From positions 1,798,001 through 1,862,000 of the forward strand of contig NZ_CP154796.1 of assembly GCF_039566955.1 (NCBI RefSeq): a DNA stretch of 64,000 bases, in the 5' to 3' direction. The stretch is from Micromonospora sp. DSM 45708 (lineage in GTDB: Bacteria > Actinomycetota > Actinomycetes > Mycobacteriales > Micromonosporaceae). Made by a program: the position numbers and the translations under genes. Below, piece after piece: positions 36,038-44,536 of the stretch; position 1 is the first letter of the stretch; each line of letters starts with the position of its first letter. Under the pieces are notes generated by a model. It was not told the origin of the DNA. It was given only the letters and a program-made list of their open reading frames with translations, and searched no databases.

Positions 36038-36523
36038 ATGCGCTACCAACATCGTCTTGCCGCCCGGCTCGCGCTCGTCGCCACCGGGATCGTCGCCACC
36101 CTGCTGCTCGGCGCTGCCCCGGCATCCGCCGCGGAGGGCGACATCAGGGTCAGCAACTCGTCCTCGCCCTACAGCGAATGCTGGTACGACGGATTCGACG
36201 GCAGCTGGAGCGGTGACGCCAGCTCGTCCGGTTCCAGGATCACGTTCAACATCTGTTGGAGCGGTAACCATGCCGTAGTCGACGGCGCGGTGTATGACAC
36301 CGCACCGGACGGTCGGGCGGGCCGGGCCTGGCTGCAGTACCAATACTGGAACAACCCCATCGAAGGCTGGCGTTGGCACGCGCCGGTCCTGCTCGCCACC
36401 ACGTCCGGCGGCCAGGGTGCCGTGCGGTACTTTAGCGGCAACAGCGACCTGCTCAATGTCCGCAACTATCAGATCAGGACCTGCGCCGGGCCTGGCACCG
36501 ACCGGTGCAGCAACTGGCGATAG
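36038..36523 (+). CDS. Small secreted protein, unknown family
   Basis: A 161-residue exported protein starting at an ATG with GGAGGA 9 bp upstream. Signal peptide LAARLALVATGIVATLLLGA ending ASAAEG. The mature part has four cysteines and a Trp/Tyr-rich body (ECWYDGFDGSWSGD, AWLQYQYWNNPIEGWRWHAP). Family not recognised. Third and last gene of the cluster; an 11-bp inverted repeat follows about 40 bp downstream. Confidence 0.8.
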   Translation: MRYQHRLAARLALVATGIVATLLLGAAPASAAEGDIRVSNSSSPYSECWYDGFDGSWSGDASSSGSRITFNICWSGNHAVVDGAVYDTAPDGRAGRAWLQYQYWNNPIEGWRWHAPVLLATTSGGQGAVRYFSGNSDLLNVRNYQIRTCAGPGTDRCSNWR

Positions 36524-36563
36524 CCCGTTACCTCCAGATGTCTCCGGCCGAGACGCCTTCACC

Positions 36564-36625
36564 GCCCGGCTCGGTATGACGCGTCCCCGCCGTACGGCTG
36601 ACCGGGGGTCGTCGCCGAGCCGGGC
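36564..36625 (+). terminator. 11-bp inverted repeat after the secreted cluster
   Basis: GCCCGGCTCGG (36564-36574) and CCGAGCCGGGC (36615-36625), 40 nt apart. A long loop makes it a weaker terminator candidate. The rest of 36524-36897 shows no gene. Confidence 0.4.
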
Positions 36626-36897
36626 AGTGTCGGTGAGATGTCGGGCCCGTAACTCTCGTTCTGTGTGCCCATGCCTACCTCGCCGTCACCGCCGCGCAGG
36701 CACCACCCGACCCTTCGACCACATCCATCGATGGTCACGATGGCGACGCCGACACCAATACCGCGCCAGAACAGCCCACTACCAGCGAAGACACCAACTT
36801 CACCAGATGCGGCTGGAGTACCAGGATGCGGCCCTCGCACCGTGACGGCGGCCATCCGCAGTGCGCGCTCTCGCCGTGGTCGTCTGGCCGGTCCGGG

Positions 36898-38029
36898 TCA
36901 TGAACCGCATGCTCTCACGACCCGATCGCCGGCCCCGCGGGGCCGGCCGCCACCTAGACCGGCGCGTGCCCGAGCTACAGCCGTAGATCGCGTCGCCGGT
37001 ATCGGCGCAGGCCGGTCACCACGGCAAGGGCCGCTGTCGCGGATCATGGCGGCCATCGCGGGCCAGGCCGGCACCGCCGAGGGCACGGCCGCGAGATGGG
37101 TGTACGGCGACAGCCCGCCCACCCAGCCCGGCGCGTCGACGCTGTCGGCGACGACCGTGAGCAGGAACCCGCCGACGGTCGGCACCACGCCCCACGCCAC
37201 CACACCCTGCGGCGCGTGACCGACAGCGAGGACCGCGGCGGCGAGACTGAGCAGCGCGACCGGCAGGACGTTCCAGGTGCCGGCGAGCGCCACCGGCAGC
37301 GGCAGGGCCGCGCCAACCAGAGTCGTGCCCAGCCACGCCGCCGCCCCGGCGACGGCGACGAGGACCGCCGCGCCCGCCGCGGTTGTGAGGAGCTCGGCGC
37401 CGAGCAGTCGGGTGCGGGTCGCCGGCCCGGCGTACAGCAGGGTCAGGCGTCCACTGGTCTCCGCTGAGGCGAACGCGGCGAGACGGACCGCGGTGAACGC
37501 GCCGACCGGCGACCTCGGCGAGTTGGTGGGAGCAGAGGAAGACCGTCTGCCCGTTGTCGCGAGCGACCGCGACAGCGCGCCGGAACTGGACTTCCATCAG
37601 GGGATCCAGGCCGCTGATCGGCTCGTCGAGAACCAGCAGCGGGGCGCGGGTGGCGAACGCCGCGACCAGGGCGACCTTCTGCCGGTTGCCGGTGGAGTAG
37701 GCGCGGGCCGGGGTGGACAGGTCGAGGGCGAAGCGTTGCACCAGCTCGTCGCGGTAGGCGCGGTCGACTCCCGGCCCGGTGGCGGCGAGCAGTTCCAGGG
37801 TTTCCGCGCCGGTGAGCTGCGGCCACAAGGCCACGTCGGCCGGCACGTACGCCAGCAGCCGGTGCGCCGCGGCGACGTCCGCCGCGTCGGCGTCGAAGAT
37901 CCAGGCCCTCCCGGCGGTGGGCCGGGCCAGGCCGAGCAGCAGCCGGATCGTGGTGGACTTCCCGGCGCCGTTGGGGCCGAGGAACCGAACACCTCACCGG
38001 CCGACACTGCGAGGTCCAGCCCGTCGAGG
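36898..38029 (-). pseudogene. ABC exporter ATPase fused to its permease by deletion
   Basis: Reading on the minus strand, an ABC ATPase starts near 38029 (LLDLDGLDLAVSAGEVFG). One frameshift near 37985 is needed to reach the Walker A LGPNGAGKSTTIRLLLGLA, and another frame carries VPADVALWPQLTGAETLELL, YSTGNRQKVALVAAF (signature), LLVLDEPISGLDPLM (Walker B) and FLCSHQLAEVA (H-switch). Right after the H-switch, at about 37510, the sequence jumps to the C-terminal half of a membrane permease: RLLGAELLTTAAGAAVLVAV, then ALAGTWNVLPVALLSLAAAV and HAPQGVVAWGVVPTVGGFLL. The ATPase end and the permease N-terminal half are missing. An in-frame stop also precedes the ATPase. It resembles tetronasin/polyketide-type exporters. 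Confidence 0.75.
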
Positions 38030-38189
38030 TCCAGCAGCCGCCCTTAGCGTTTGGTCAGGTGCTGGGTGCTGGGTGCGGATGGCGGGTGCGGCCACGGCTG
38101 CTTCCGGTCGACGACGTGTCACCACTGCCGACCAGGCTTCCCGGCGCACCGGACCTCACGGTACGCCGCTATGTCACGCCCGAACAGAG

Positions 38190-38813
38190 CAGCACGGCCG
38201 GTCTGCCGCTCGCTGCCGTCGCGCCCTGTCCAACTTCCCGGCCTGGCGGGTCGCCGGCGCCGCGGTCCGCGCCGACCTGCGCGGCCTGGCCCCCCTGGTC
38301 GGCATCCAAACGGAATACAGCCTGGCCGAACGATCCGCCGAGCGGGAGCTGTTGCCGATGGCGCAGGCTCACGGTCTGGGCATGGTCCTCTACTCCCCGC
38401 TGGCCGGAGGCCTGCTCACCGGCAAGTACCGGCAGGGCCAACGAGGCCGGCTGACCGCCCGAGGCGACGCGATCGAGGGCACCGCGCAGCGCACCGCCAT
38501 CGTCGATGCCGTACTGGCGGTCGCCGAGGAACTCGACGCCAGTGCGGTCCAGGTCTCCCTGGCCTGGTTGCGTCACCGGGCCGCACTGGCCACCACCGCC
38601 CTGATCCCGATCGTCGGCCCGCGCACCCTGACCCAGCTGGAGGAATACCTGACGTCTCTCGATCTCGACCTCGGCGAACAGCACTACCGACACCTGGACG
38701 AGGTCAGTGCGATTCGGCCCGGAACCCCGCACGAGGACGTCACCGCCGCACTGAACAACGGCGTCGACGGGGACCGCACCCTGCTCGACTCCCCCCTCAT
38801 TCCCGCCATCTAG
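38190..38813 (+). pseudogene. Aldo/keto reductase, N-terminally truncated
   Basis: The C-terminal two thirds of an AKR: SNFPAWRVAGAAVRADLRGL, VGIQTEYSLAERSAERELLP, LYSPLAGGLLTGKYR, LAWLRHRAALATTALIPIVG (cofactor-binding PIVGPRT) and the end LDEVSAIRPGTPHEDVTAAL. The catalytic Asp-Tyr-Lys-His part of the barrel is missing; upstream sequence is unrelated and partly runs into the ABC relic. There is no proper start. It cannot be an active reductase. Confidence 0.8.
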
Positions 38814-38969
38814 GGCGTACGATCCGCGCCGGCGGCGGCCCGGGACTGTCGTCGCTGTGCGGGTGGGCGTCCAGCAGGCGTGGCAAGGAACCAGCGAACC
38901 CGTCCATGGAGTCCATGGGTCTGCTGCACCAGCAGGTGACAGATGTAGTCACGCGGCCTGACGCGGCCG

Positions 38970-39204
38970 ACTCACCGCCTTCGGCATCACCCAGGTCGTC
39001 CTTGCCGTCGGCGCCCACGCCGGACTGCCCAGCCTGCGCCTGCACCGGCTGCGCCACACCTACGCCACCCGTCTCCGGCAAGGTGGCGCCGACCCGCCCC
39101 AGGCTCAAGCCCTGCTCGGCCACGCCTCCCTCGACGCCACCGCCCGCTACTTCCGCGCCGGCGCCGCCGAACAGGCCGCCCTCGTCGAGCGCATCTTCGA
39201 CTGA
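38970..39204 (+). pseudogene. Tyrosine recombinase, C-terminal remnant
   Basis: The last 75 or so residues of a XerC/phage-type integrase: LRLHRLRHTYATRLRQGG (the H-x-x-R motif), QALLGHASLDATARYFRAGA (GH and the nucleophile Tyr) and the end EQAALVERIFD followed by a stop. The N-terminal core-binding domain and first catalytic Arg are absent. It may mark the edge of a former integrated element. Confidence 0.75.
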
Positions 39205-39232
39205 ATCCACCACGGTCACGAACTACTTAAGT

Positions 39233-39268
39233 CCACGACCCCCGGGTCTGAGGCCCGGAAGGTCGTGG
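39233..39268. repeat. Bipartite hairpin CCACGACC...GGTCGTGG
   Basis: Outer arms CCACGACC and GGTCGTGG enclose CCCGGGTCTGAGGCCCGG, which itself folds. It follows the integrase remnant by 28 bp; it may be a terminator or part of a lost element end. Confidence 0.5.
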
Positions 39269-39358
39269 TGGTTAGCTCCAAACCGCAAGGCATCCTCTGA
39301 CTTTTCGGAGACTTCGCCACGCGGGACCGCCGCCGGGTTGAGCGCGGTGGCCGTGTGA

Positions 39359-39398
39359 GCGAAACGGCGGGGCTCTATGAGGGGCCCCGCCATTTCGC
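39359..39398. terminator. Hairpin between integrase remnant and small secreted gene
   Basis: GCGAAA-c-GGCGGGGC pairs with GCCCCGCC-a-TTTCGC. It sits 11 bp beyond the stop of the minus-strand secreted gene and is likely its terminator; the outer A/T part gives it a T-run-like flank on both strands. Confidence 0.7.
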
Positions 39399-39409
39399 GG
39401 CGTCTTGTG

Positions 39410-39718
39410 TTACCTGAGTTCCCAGGTTCCGCTGGCGATGTCTTCGCTTCCGCTGCAGTACGCGATGGAGAACCCAGTGTTGGCGTCCTTCCACGTGCCG
39501 TAGGTCGTCCGGTAGTTGGTGTCACCCGAGTAGCAGCGCGCCTTGGCGCGATACTGCCCAGTGCCCTGGAAGCAGACGACCGACCAGGTGTTGAACCCGT
39601 TGATGTCGTACGAGCCCTGGCAGTTCGAGGGCTTGGCTTGGGCGGGCGTAGCGACGGCCAGAGCCAGGGCGCCGCCAACTACGACGGCCTGCAGGGCCGC
39701 CCTCATCTTGATCTTCAT
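39410..39718 (-). CDS. Small secreted protein (102 residues)
   Basis: The ATG follows AAAGGA by 9 bp. Signal peptide MRAALQAVVVGGALALAVAT with a PAQAKP cleavage site. The mature part of about 70 residues has four cysteines (NCQGSYDINGFNTWSVVCFQ, RCYSGDTNYRTTYGTW, YCSGS), consistent with two disulphides. It resembles the abundant short secreted proteins of Micromonospora and Streptomyces but I cannot name a function. The upstream 180 bp are unusually A+T-rich for this window and probably hold its promoter. Confidence 0.8.
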   Translation of the reverse strand: MKIKMRAALQAVVVGGALALAVATPAQAKPSNCQGSYDINGFNTWSVVCFQGTGQYRAKARCYSGDTNYRTTYGTWKDANTGFSIAYCSGSEDIASGTWELR

Positions 39719-39915
39719 CGCAATAGATCCTTTCCCCGTATGGATTTCCTCATGGAGATTTACTGGCCGCGGTCACGGCCATTCCGAGTGTTGCGGAATG
39801 GCAGATCCGTCCGCAATGGAATGATCTGCGGTCACGAGTTGACAATGCCAATTAGTTGTGGCCGCATCGCTCACCTATAGTAATTTGCGCCGGGCGCCAC
39901 TAGCTAATAATAAAT

Positions 39916-40276
39916 TTAGCAGCGAACCCAGGCGCGGAAGGCTGCCGAGGGGCCAAGCGGGGGGAGTAACGAAGGCGTACCGCACAAATGAGTCGTTACC
40001 CTCCCGGCCATAGGGAACCGAGATGCAGGAGCCGTCCCCGGCATTCGCGACATCGATCTTGACCCTGTCAGTTCCAGTACCGCCGGAGCAGTTATACCAG
40101 GTGCCATAGATGGTTTTTGGATCGGGAGCACCGTACGATCCTCCTGTTCCTCCGTCACTCCGCCCCGAGCAAGGGTTTGGCTCCGCACTCGCTGGTACAG
40201 CAAGCAGGCCGAGTCAAAGGGTCACGCCGGCGCCAACTGCCGCAGTTCGGCCTATTGTGCGGGAATGTTCGAGCAT
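39916..40276 (-). pseudogene. Decayed small secreted protein gene with TGA in the signal peptide
   Basis: From the ATG at 40276 the frame reads MLEHSRTIGRTAAVGAGVTL, then TGA (40214-40216), then LGLLAVPASAEPNPCSGRSD and on to KTIYGTWYNCSGGTGTDRVK and GDGSCISVPYGREGND. The stop falls in the hydrophobic core of an otherwise normal signal peptide. Near 40000 a frame change is needed to reach the likely original C-terminus AAFRAWVRC. Conserved YGTWYNC/SC..VPYG pieces suggest a relative of the small secreted proteins nearby. The promoter-like A+T-rich region lies on its far side. Confidence 0.65.
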
Positions 40277-40453
40277 GTGATGCCTCCCGTGTTGGGGTGA
40301 ACGCCCTCCATCTACAGTTCAGTAAGAAAGCGATATCGTCAATGCAATGACGTTGACGACGGATGCCGGGATGTTGACGATGGATGCCAGGACCAGATCC
40401 GTGTCCCGACCCGGCGGCGTCGGCCGGCCGCGGAAGCGACCCGACTCGCTCAC

Positions 40454-41319
40454 CGACGCAGCATCACCGATCCCACGGACCTGGCCTACTACCTGTGCTT
40501 CGGCCCGGCCGGGACGCCCGACGAGGACCTGATCCGCATCGCCGGGACCCGGTGGGCGATCGAGGAGTGCGTCCAGACCGCCAAGACCGAGGTCGGACCG
40601 GATCATTACCAGGTGCGTCGGTACGACGCCTGGTGCCGGCACATAACCCACATCCCGGTGTTCCAGCCACAGCCGCAGCGACTTCGACTGGCCGTAGGCC
40701 TCGTCCATGGTCACCCACCCCACCGGCACCCCGGCGTCGAAGGCTCGGGCCAGCATCGCCTGGGCCATCTGCACCTTCGTGGCGAACTCGACGTCGTCCG
40801 GGATCCCGGCGGCTCGGCACCGGTCCCGGTCATCGGTCCACGACGCCGGAAGGTAGAGCTGCCGATCGACCAGCGCGTGACACTTCGACGAGCGGTAAGC
40901 CAGGAACGTCCCGACCTGGCAGTTCTCCGTCCGGCCAGCGGTGCCGGAATACTGCCGCTGCACCCCGGCCGACCGGGTGCCCTTCTTCAGGAACCCGGTG
41001 TCGTCAACGATCAACACACCAGTCGGGTCGCCAAGGTGCTCGACCACGTAGCCCCGCACGTCGTCACGCACCGCATCGACGTCCCAGCCCGCCCACCGCA
41101 ACAGCCTCTGCATCCCGTCCAGCGACCCATCACCGGCCTGCTCAGCAGAGCCCAGCCGTTCTTACGGCCCAGACCCGAGACCAGCCCGCACAGGTACTGA
41201 CGCGCACGCCGCCGCGGCTCAGAACGGCGAAACCGAGGCCCGATCCGCGCATGCAACCGGTCCAACTCGCCATGCCACTGATCGACATCAATGTCCGTCA
41301 CAGCCAGACCAACGAACAC
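40454..41319 (-). pseudogene. IS701-family transposase with internal inversion and frameshift
   Basis: The N-terminal part is on the minus strand from about 41319: VTDIDVDQWHGELDRLHARI, a one-base deletion near 41150 (GWAL.. to EQAGDGSLDG), then GVLIVDDTGFLKKGTRSAGV and VTMDEAYGQSKSLRLWLEHR (DDE residues). At about 40650 homology breaks, and the C-terminal part appears on the plus strand from 40454: RRSITDPTDLAYYLCFGPAG, RIAGTRWAIEECVQTAKTEV and DHYQVRRYDAWCRHITH. So the 3' part is inverted relative to the 5' part and the piece between is lost. It cannot be active. Confidence 0.85.
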
Positions 41320-41638
41320 GAGCCGAAGGCGATTCGCCTACTGCCGTTGCAGTATTAACGCTGGTAGTGAGGCGAGTAGCTCCTCGTCGGTGATGTGGTA
41401 GACGAACGCATCCCCGTCGGTAACGGGAGTAACGGCGGTATGGGCGACGAGGTGTTACCGGTAGCCCAGTCTGACGCTGGCGGCGGCCTCGACCGAACCG
41501 GAGAAGTCTGCCGGCCGGCGGCGGTGCCGGCCGGGACAGCAGCCGGCAGCCGGGCAGGCTGCATCAGCGGGAACGACGTGTCTTCGAGGGCGAGGCTGGC
41601 GACTCAGGCCGTGCCCCGCGCGGTGTCGAGCCGGGCTG
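41320..41638. other. Gene-free stretch between IS701 remnant and GH43-like gene
   Basis: About 320 bp. It starts with what may be the outer end of the IS701 copy (ACTGCCGTTGCAGT palindrome near 41340-41353). A G+C-rich CCGGC-rich segment follows. No gene recognised. Confidence 0.5.
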
Positions 41639-42664
41639 TCACAGGAACGCGCCGACGCGCGGCGTCGCGCCGTCCCAGCGGAAGATCGCGGCGTACAGCG
41701 CGCGGCGGGCGGTGCTGGGCAGCGAACCGTCTGCCTGCTGTCGGCACGGCGCGGTGCCGGCGCAGATCCATCCGTGCAGGAAGATCCGCTGCTCGTCGTC
41801 GACCAACGCGGGGACGAGGTCGGCGCCGCCCGGGCCGCAGATCCCGGTGCCGCCGGTGGTGAGCAGCGGGCGCTCCGTCCTGCCGTGGAAGTCCCACCGG
41901 TCGGTGGAGGTGAGATAGACGGTGGCGTAGCTGCAGTTCTGGTAGCCGTACCGGGAGGCGAACAGCACGAATGTGGAGCCGCGTTGGCGCAGCACCGGGT
42001 TCTCGATGATCCCGTCGCTGCGGACCAGTTCGCGGCTGATGGTGCCGACCCCGCGGGTGCCGGTGTCGTCGACCCGCAGCATCCGGATCGACGAGGGTGT
42101 CTGCTGCGTCTTGTAGAGCACGAACCGGTGGCCGTCGGCGTCCTCGAAGGGCGACGGGTCGATCACGCCGGCGGCGGCGACCGGCCGTCCGGGCACCGCG
42201 TCGTCGGCGTCGTGCGCGCCACCCGGGCAGATCAGGGGCGCGGCGCCGACCGGGGTGTACGACCCGGTGGCGGTGTCGGCGGTGGCGGCGCCGATGCACC
42301 GCTGCCCGTCCTTGCCCTTGGCCGGCGCCGAGTAGTAGAGCACCCACCCGGTGGCGGTATGGACCGCGTCCGGCGCCCACACCGCGCCGCTCTCGGCCCA
42401 GTCGGGCACCGAACCGAGCACCGCGCCCAGGTCGCTCCACGGCCCCGACGCGGTGTCAGCCCGGTACGCCGGGGCACGGCCACCGGTGGCGAACACGACG
42501 AAGGCGTCGCCCTGTCTGACCACTCCGGGATCGGCGATCCCGCCGGCCGGCGCGTACACCGGTTGCGGGGTGGCGGCCGCGGCGGGTGCGGCGGCGACGC
42601 CTACCGCGACCATCGCCGCCAGGACGGCGGCCAGGAACGGGCGTCGGGTCCCTCGTGGACGCAT
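41639..42664 (-). CDS. Secreted GH43-like beta-propeller glycoside hydrolase
   Basis: A 341-residue exported protein. ATG at 42664 follows GAGGAG; the frame is open 23 codons further up but without a site. Signal peptide RRPFLAAVLAAMVAVGVAAA ending AAAATP. A five-bladed propeller of the GH43/GH62 type is suggested by AGGIADPGVVRQGDAFVVFA (catalytic-base Asp position), SGAVWAPDAVHTATGWVLYY, GVIDPSPFEDADGHRFVLYK (second Asp) and SDGIIENPVLRQRG (Glu). It probably cuts arabinan, xylan or a related side chain; the substrate cannot be told. It is divergent from the secreted DNase I-fold gene, sharing a 220-bp promoter region. Confidence 0.8.
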   Translation of the reverse strand: MRPRGTRRPFLAAVLAAMVAVGVAAAPAAAATPQPVYAPAGGIADPGVVRQGDAFVVFATGGRAPAYRADTASGPWSDLGAVLGSVPDWAESGAVWAPDAVHTATGWVLYYSAPAKGKDGQRCIGAATADTATGSYTPVGAAPLICPGGAHDADDAVPGRPVAAAGVIDPSPFEDADGHRFVLYKTQQTPSSIRMLRVDDTGTRGVGTISRELVRSDGIIENPVLRQRGSTFVLFASRYGYQNCSYATVYLTSTDRWDFHGRTERPLLTTGGTGICGPGGADLVPALVDDEQRIFLHGWICAGTAPCRQQADGSLPSTARRALYAAIFRWDGATPRVGAFL

Positions 42665-42884
42665 GGGTCTCCTCGGCGCGACAGCGGTGCGGCGGGTGGT
42701 GTCGGTGGGCACGGCCGAGCGTGCCGGTAGCACCGCCGTCTGTCAACAATTGCCATTCAGTTCGGCCAATGTGGTGCTAATGTGCAGCTGCGGTAGCCGA
42801 GCTGCCCGGCCGGCGGCGATCCGGGCGATCCCCCCATCCGAGCCGCGACGCGCCGGTCCGCACCCCTCGGGAAGGGATTGCCCC

Positions 42885-43760
42885 ATGCAACACAGAAGAC
42901 GGTGGTCGGCACGCCGCGCGGGCGCCCTCGTCGGCACGGCCGTGCTGCTGGTGAGCCTGGTGCCGGCGGCTCCCGCCGCCGCCGCGAACGCCACCTTCAG
43001 GGCGGCGACGCTGAACATCCTCTACGAGCTCAACCAGGCCCAGTTCACCCAGGACCTGCAACTGATCACGTCCCGGGCGGACCTGGTCGGCCTCAACGAG
43101 GTGGGCAACCGCCGGGCGTTCCTGCAGGACTGGGCCGCCGCGAACGGCTGGTGGCTGTACGCGCCCGAGCCGACCCAGGCGGCCAACGAGGCGCTGCTGG
43201 CCCGCAAGAGCATGTTCGACCTGCTCGACAAGGGGTCGAACTTCGTGTGCGACACCAACGGACCGGGCGAGGTGCCACCGGCCCGGTACAACAACTGGGT
43301 CCGCTACCGGCACAAGCTGACCGGGCGCAGCGTCTTCCACCTCAACGCGCACGCCAACGCCAGCATCGAGAGCGGCGGGCGGCCCGAGGACCTGCCGCGT
43401 ACCCGCTGCGCCGAGCAGCAGTTCCAGGCTCTCAAGGACCTGGCGGCCAGCAAGAAGGACGCCGGCCAGGTCATCGTCAGCGGTGACCTCAACGTCGACT
43501 TCAGCGCCGACCGCGCCTACGGGTACGCGAAGTTCCCGTGGCAGGTCTTCGAAGCCAACGAACTGCCCAACCTGCGGTCCTGCTACAACCTCTACGGAGA
43601 GAAGGGGACCGGGACGCACGGCAACCGGCACATCGACTACATCTACTTCTGGAAGCGTGTCGAGGAATACCGCGAGATGTGGATGACCGACTATGCCATC
43701 GTGGGCGGCACCAATTCCGACCACAACGGGGTGGTCGCCACCTTCAGCATCGCGCCGTGA
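42885..43760 (+). CDS. Secreted endonuclease/exonuclease/phosphatase-fold protein
   Basis: A 291-residue exported protein. ATG at 42885 with GAAGGGA about 10 bp upstream. Signal peptide RRAGALVGTAVLLVSLVPAA ending AAAANA. The DNase I-like metal centre is visible: AATLNILYEL, DLVGLNEVGNR (Glu), VIVSGDLNVDF (Asp, Asn) and GGTNSDHNGVVATFSI (Asp-His pair). It could be an extracellular nuclease or phosphodiesterase; sphingomyelinase-like specificity has not been excluded. No partner gene nearby apart from the divergent GH43-like gene. Confidence 0.85.
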   Translation: MQHRRRWSARRAGALVGTAVLLVSLVPAAPAAAANATFRAATLNILYELNQAQFTQDLQLITSRADLVGLNEVGNRRAFLQDWAAANGWWLYAPEPTQAANEALLARKSMFDLLDKGSNFVCDTNGPGEVPPARYNNWVRYRHKLTGRSVFHLNAHANASIESGGRPEDLPRTRCAEQQFQALKDLAASKKDAGQVIVSGDLNVDFSADRAYGYAKFPWQVFEANELPNLRSCYNLYGEKGTGTHGNRHIDYIYFWKRVEEYREMWMTDYAIVGGTNSDHNGVVATFSIAP

Positions 43761-43850
43761 TCCCCGGGGGCGGTGTCCCGACGAGCCCGCGGTCGTGACC
43801 GGGACCGGCGTCGTGGTCGCCGACCCGGCTCAGGGCCGGGCGGGTCAGCC

Positions 43851-44040
43851 CAGCGCGAGCGGCAGTCGTCCGGCCAGCCGGCCGAGTGCGACTTGCTCCG
43901 CGTCGGTCGACGGTGGCCACGGGCCGGGTCGGCTTGCGGTCGGCGAGGAACACCGGTCCGCGAGCGCGGCCGGCGAGTAGCCGGGGCAGCAGCATGGCGG
44001 CGCTGGTCTGCCAGAACACCCACTGCAGTGGTGTCGCCGC
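43851..44040 (-). pseudogene. Tyrosine integrase fragment
   Basis: A short minus-strand stretch, LQWVFWQTSAAMLLPRLLAG and RGPVFLADRKPTRPVATVDR, resembles the segment before the catalytic HxxR box of an actinobacterial tyrosine integrase family as I remember it. The frame breaks soon after. Nothing else of the gene remains. Tentative. Confidence 0.35.
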
Positions 44041-44104
44041 GGGCGCACGAGCTGGCCGGCATTCTGCCGCTCCGCTCGGTCCACGCCGTGGCAGCAGCGG
44101 CACG

Positions 44105-44185
44105 ACAGCCAACCGCGAGCAGAACAAGGCGATCCGAGAATGGGCCAAACGAGCCGGTTCCTCCTCCACCCCTGCCCGTTGCTGA
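44105..44185 (+). pseudogene. Possible Lsr2 C-terminal DNA-binding fragment
   Basis: NREQNKAIREWAKRAG is close to the Lsr2 C-terminal DNA-binding motif (…IREWAK.NG…), but the sequence then diverges and stops within ten residues. Too short to be functional. The remaining part of 43761-44536 has only shifting open frames and no other recognisable gene. Confidence 0.3.
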
Positions 44186-44536
44186 GGGTGTGCCGGCGTT
44201 GTCGAATACGTACTCGGGCTGGCAGTCACTCGCCGATGATGTGGTCAGGCAGCGCTGCTGGGATCATAAGCTGTCGGCGGCAGTGAAGGCGGCCTACCGT
44301 GCAGCAGCCACTCGCGGTGAGGTCCTGACTCCGCCTTACGGGCCGACGGCGTCCGCTCATGCCGAGAGATCAGTGCGCGTCATCAGACCCGTGAGAGGCA
44401 TCCACGCGCGCGATGCTTTAGGCTGCGCGATTTGGTGATCGTCAGCTACGGGGCTTGGCTCGACCGGCGGGTGACTCTGCGGAGGCTAGGGCCACTGGCG
44501 GAGGATCGATACAGGCGTTCCAGACGGGGACCGGAA

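Noticed and set aside
39233..39268. IS200/IS605-type end hairpin
   Set aside because: The hairpin resembles such ends, but no TnpA or TnpB fragment is nearby, so it is listed only as a hairpin.
41774..42730. Plus-strand frame opposite the GH43-like gene
   Set aside because: The minus strand encodes a signal peptide and conserved propeller motifs; the plus-strand product is Gly/Arg/Val-rich without motifs.
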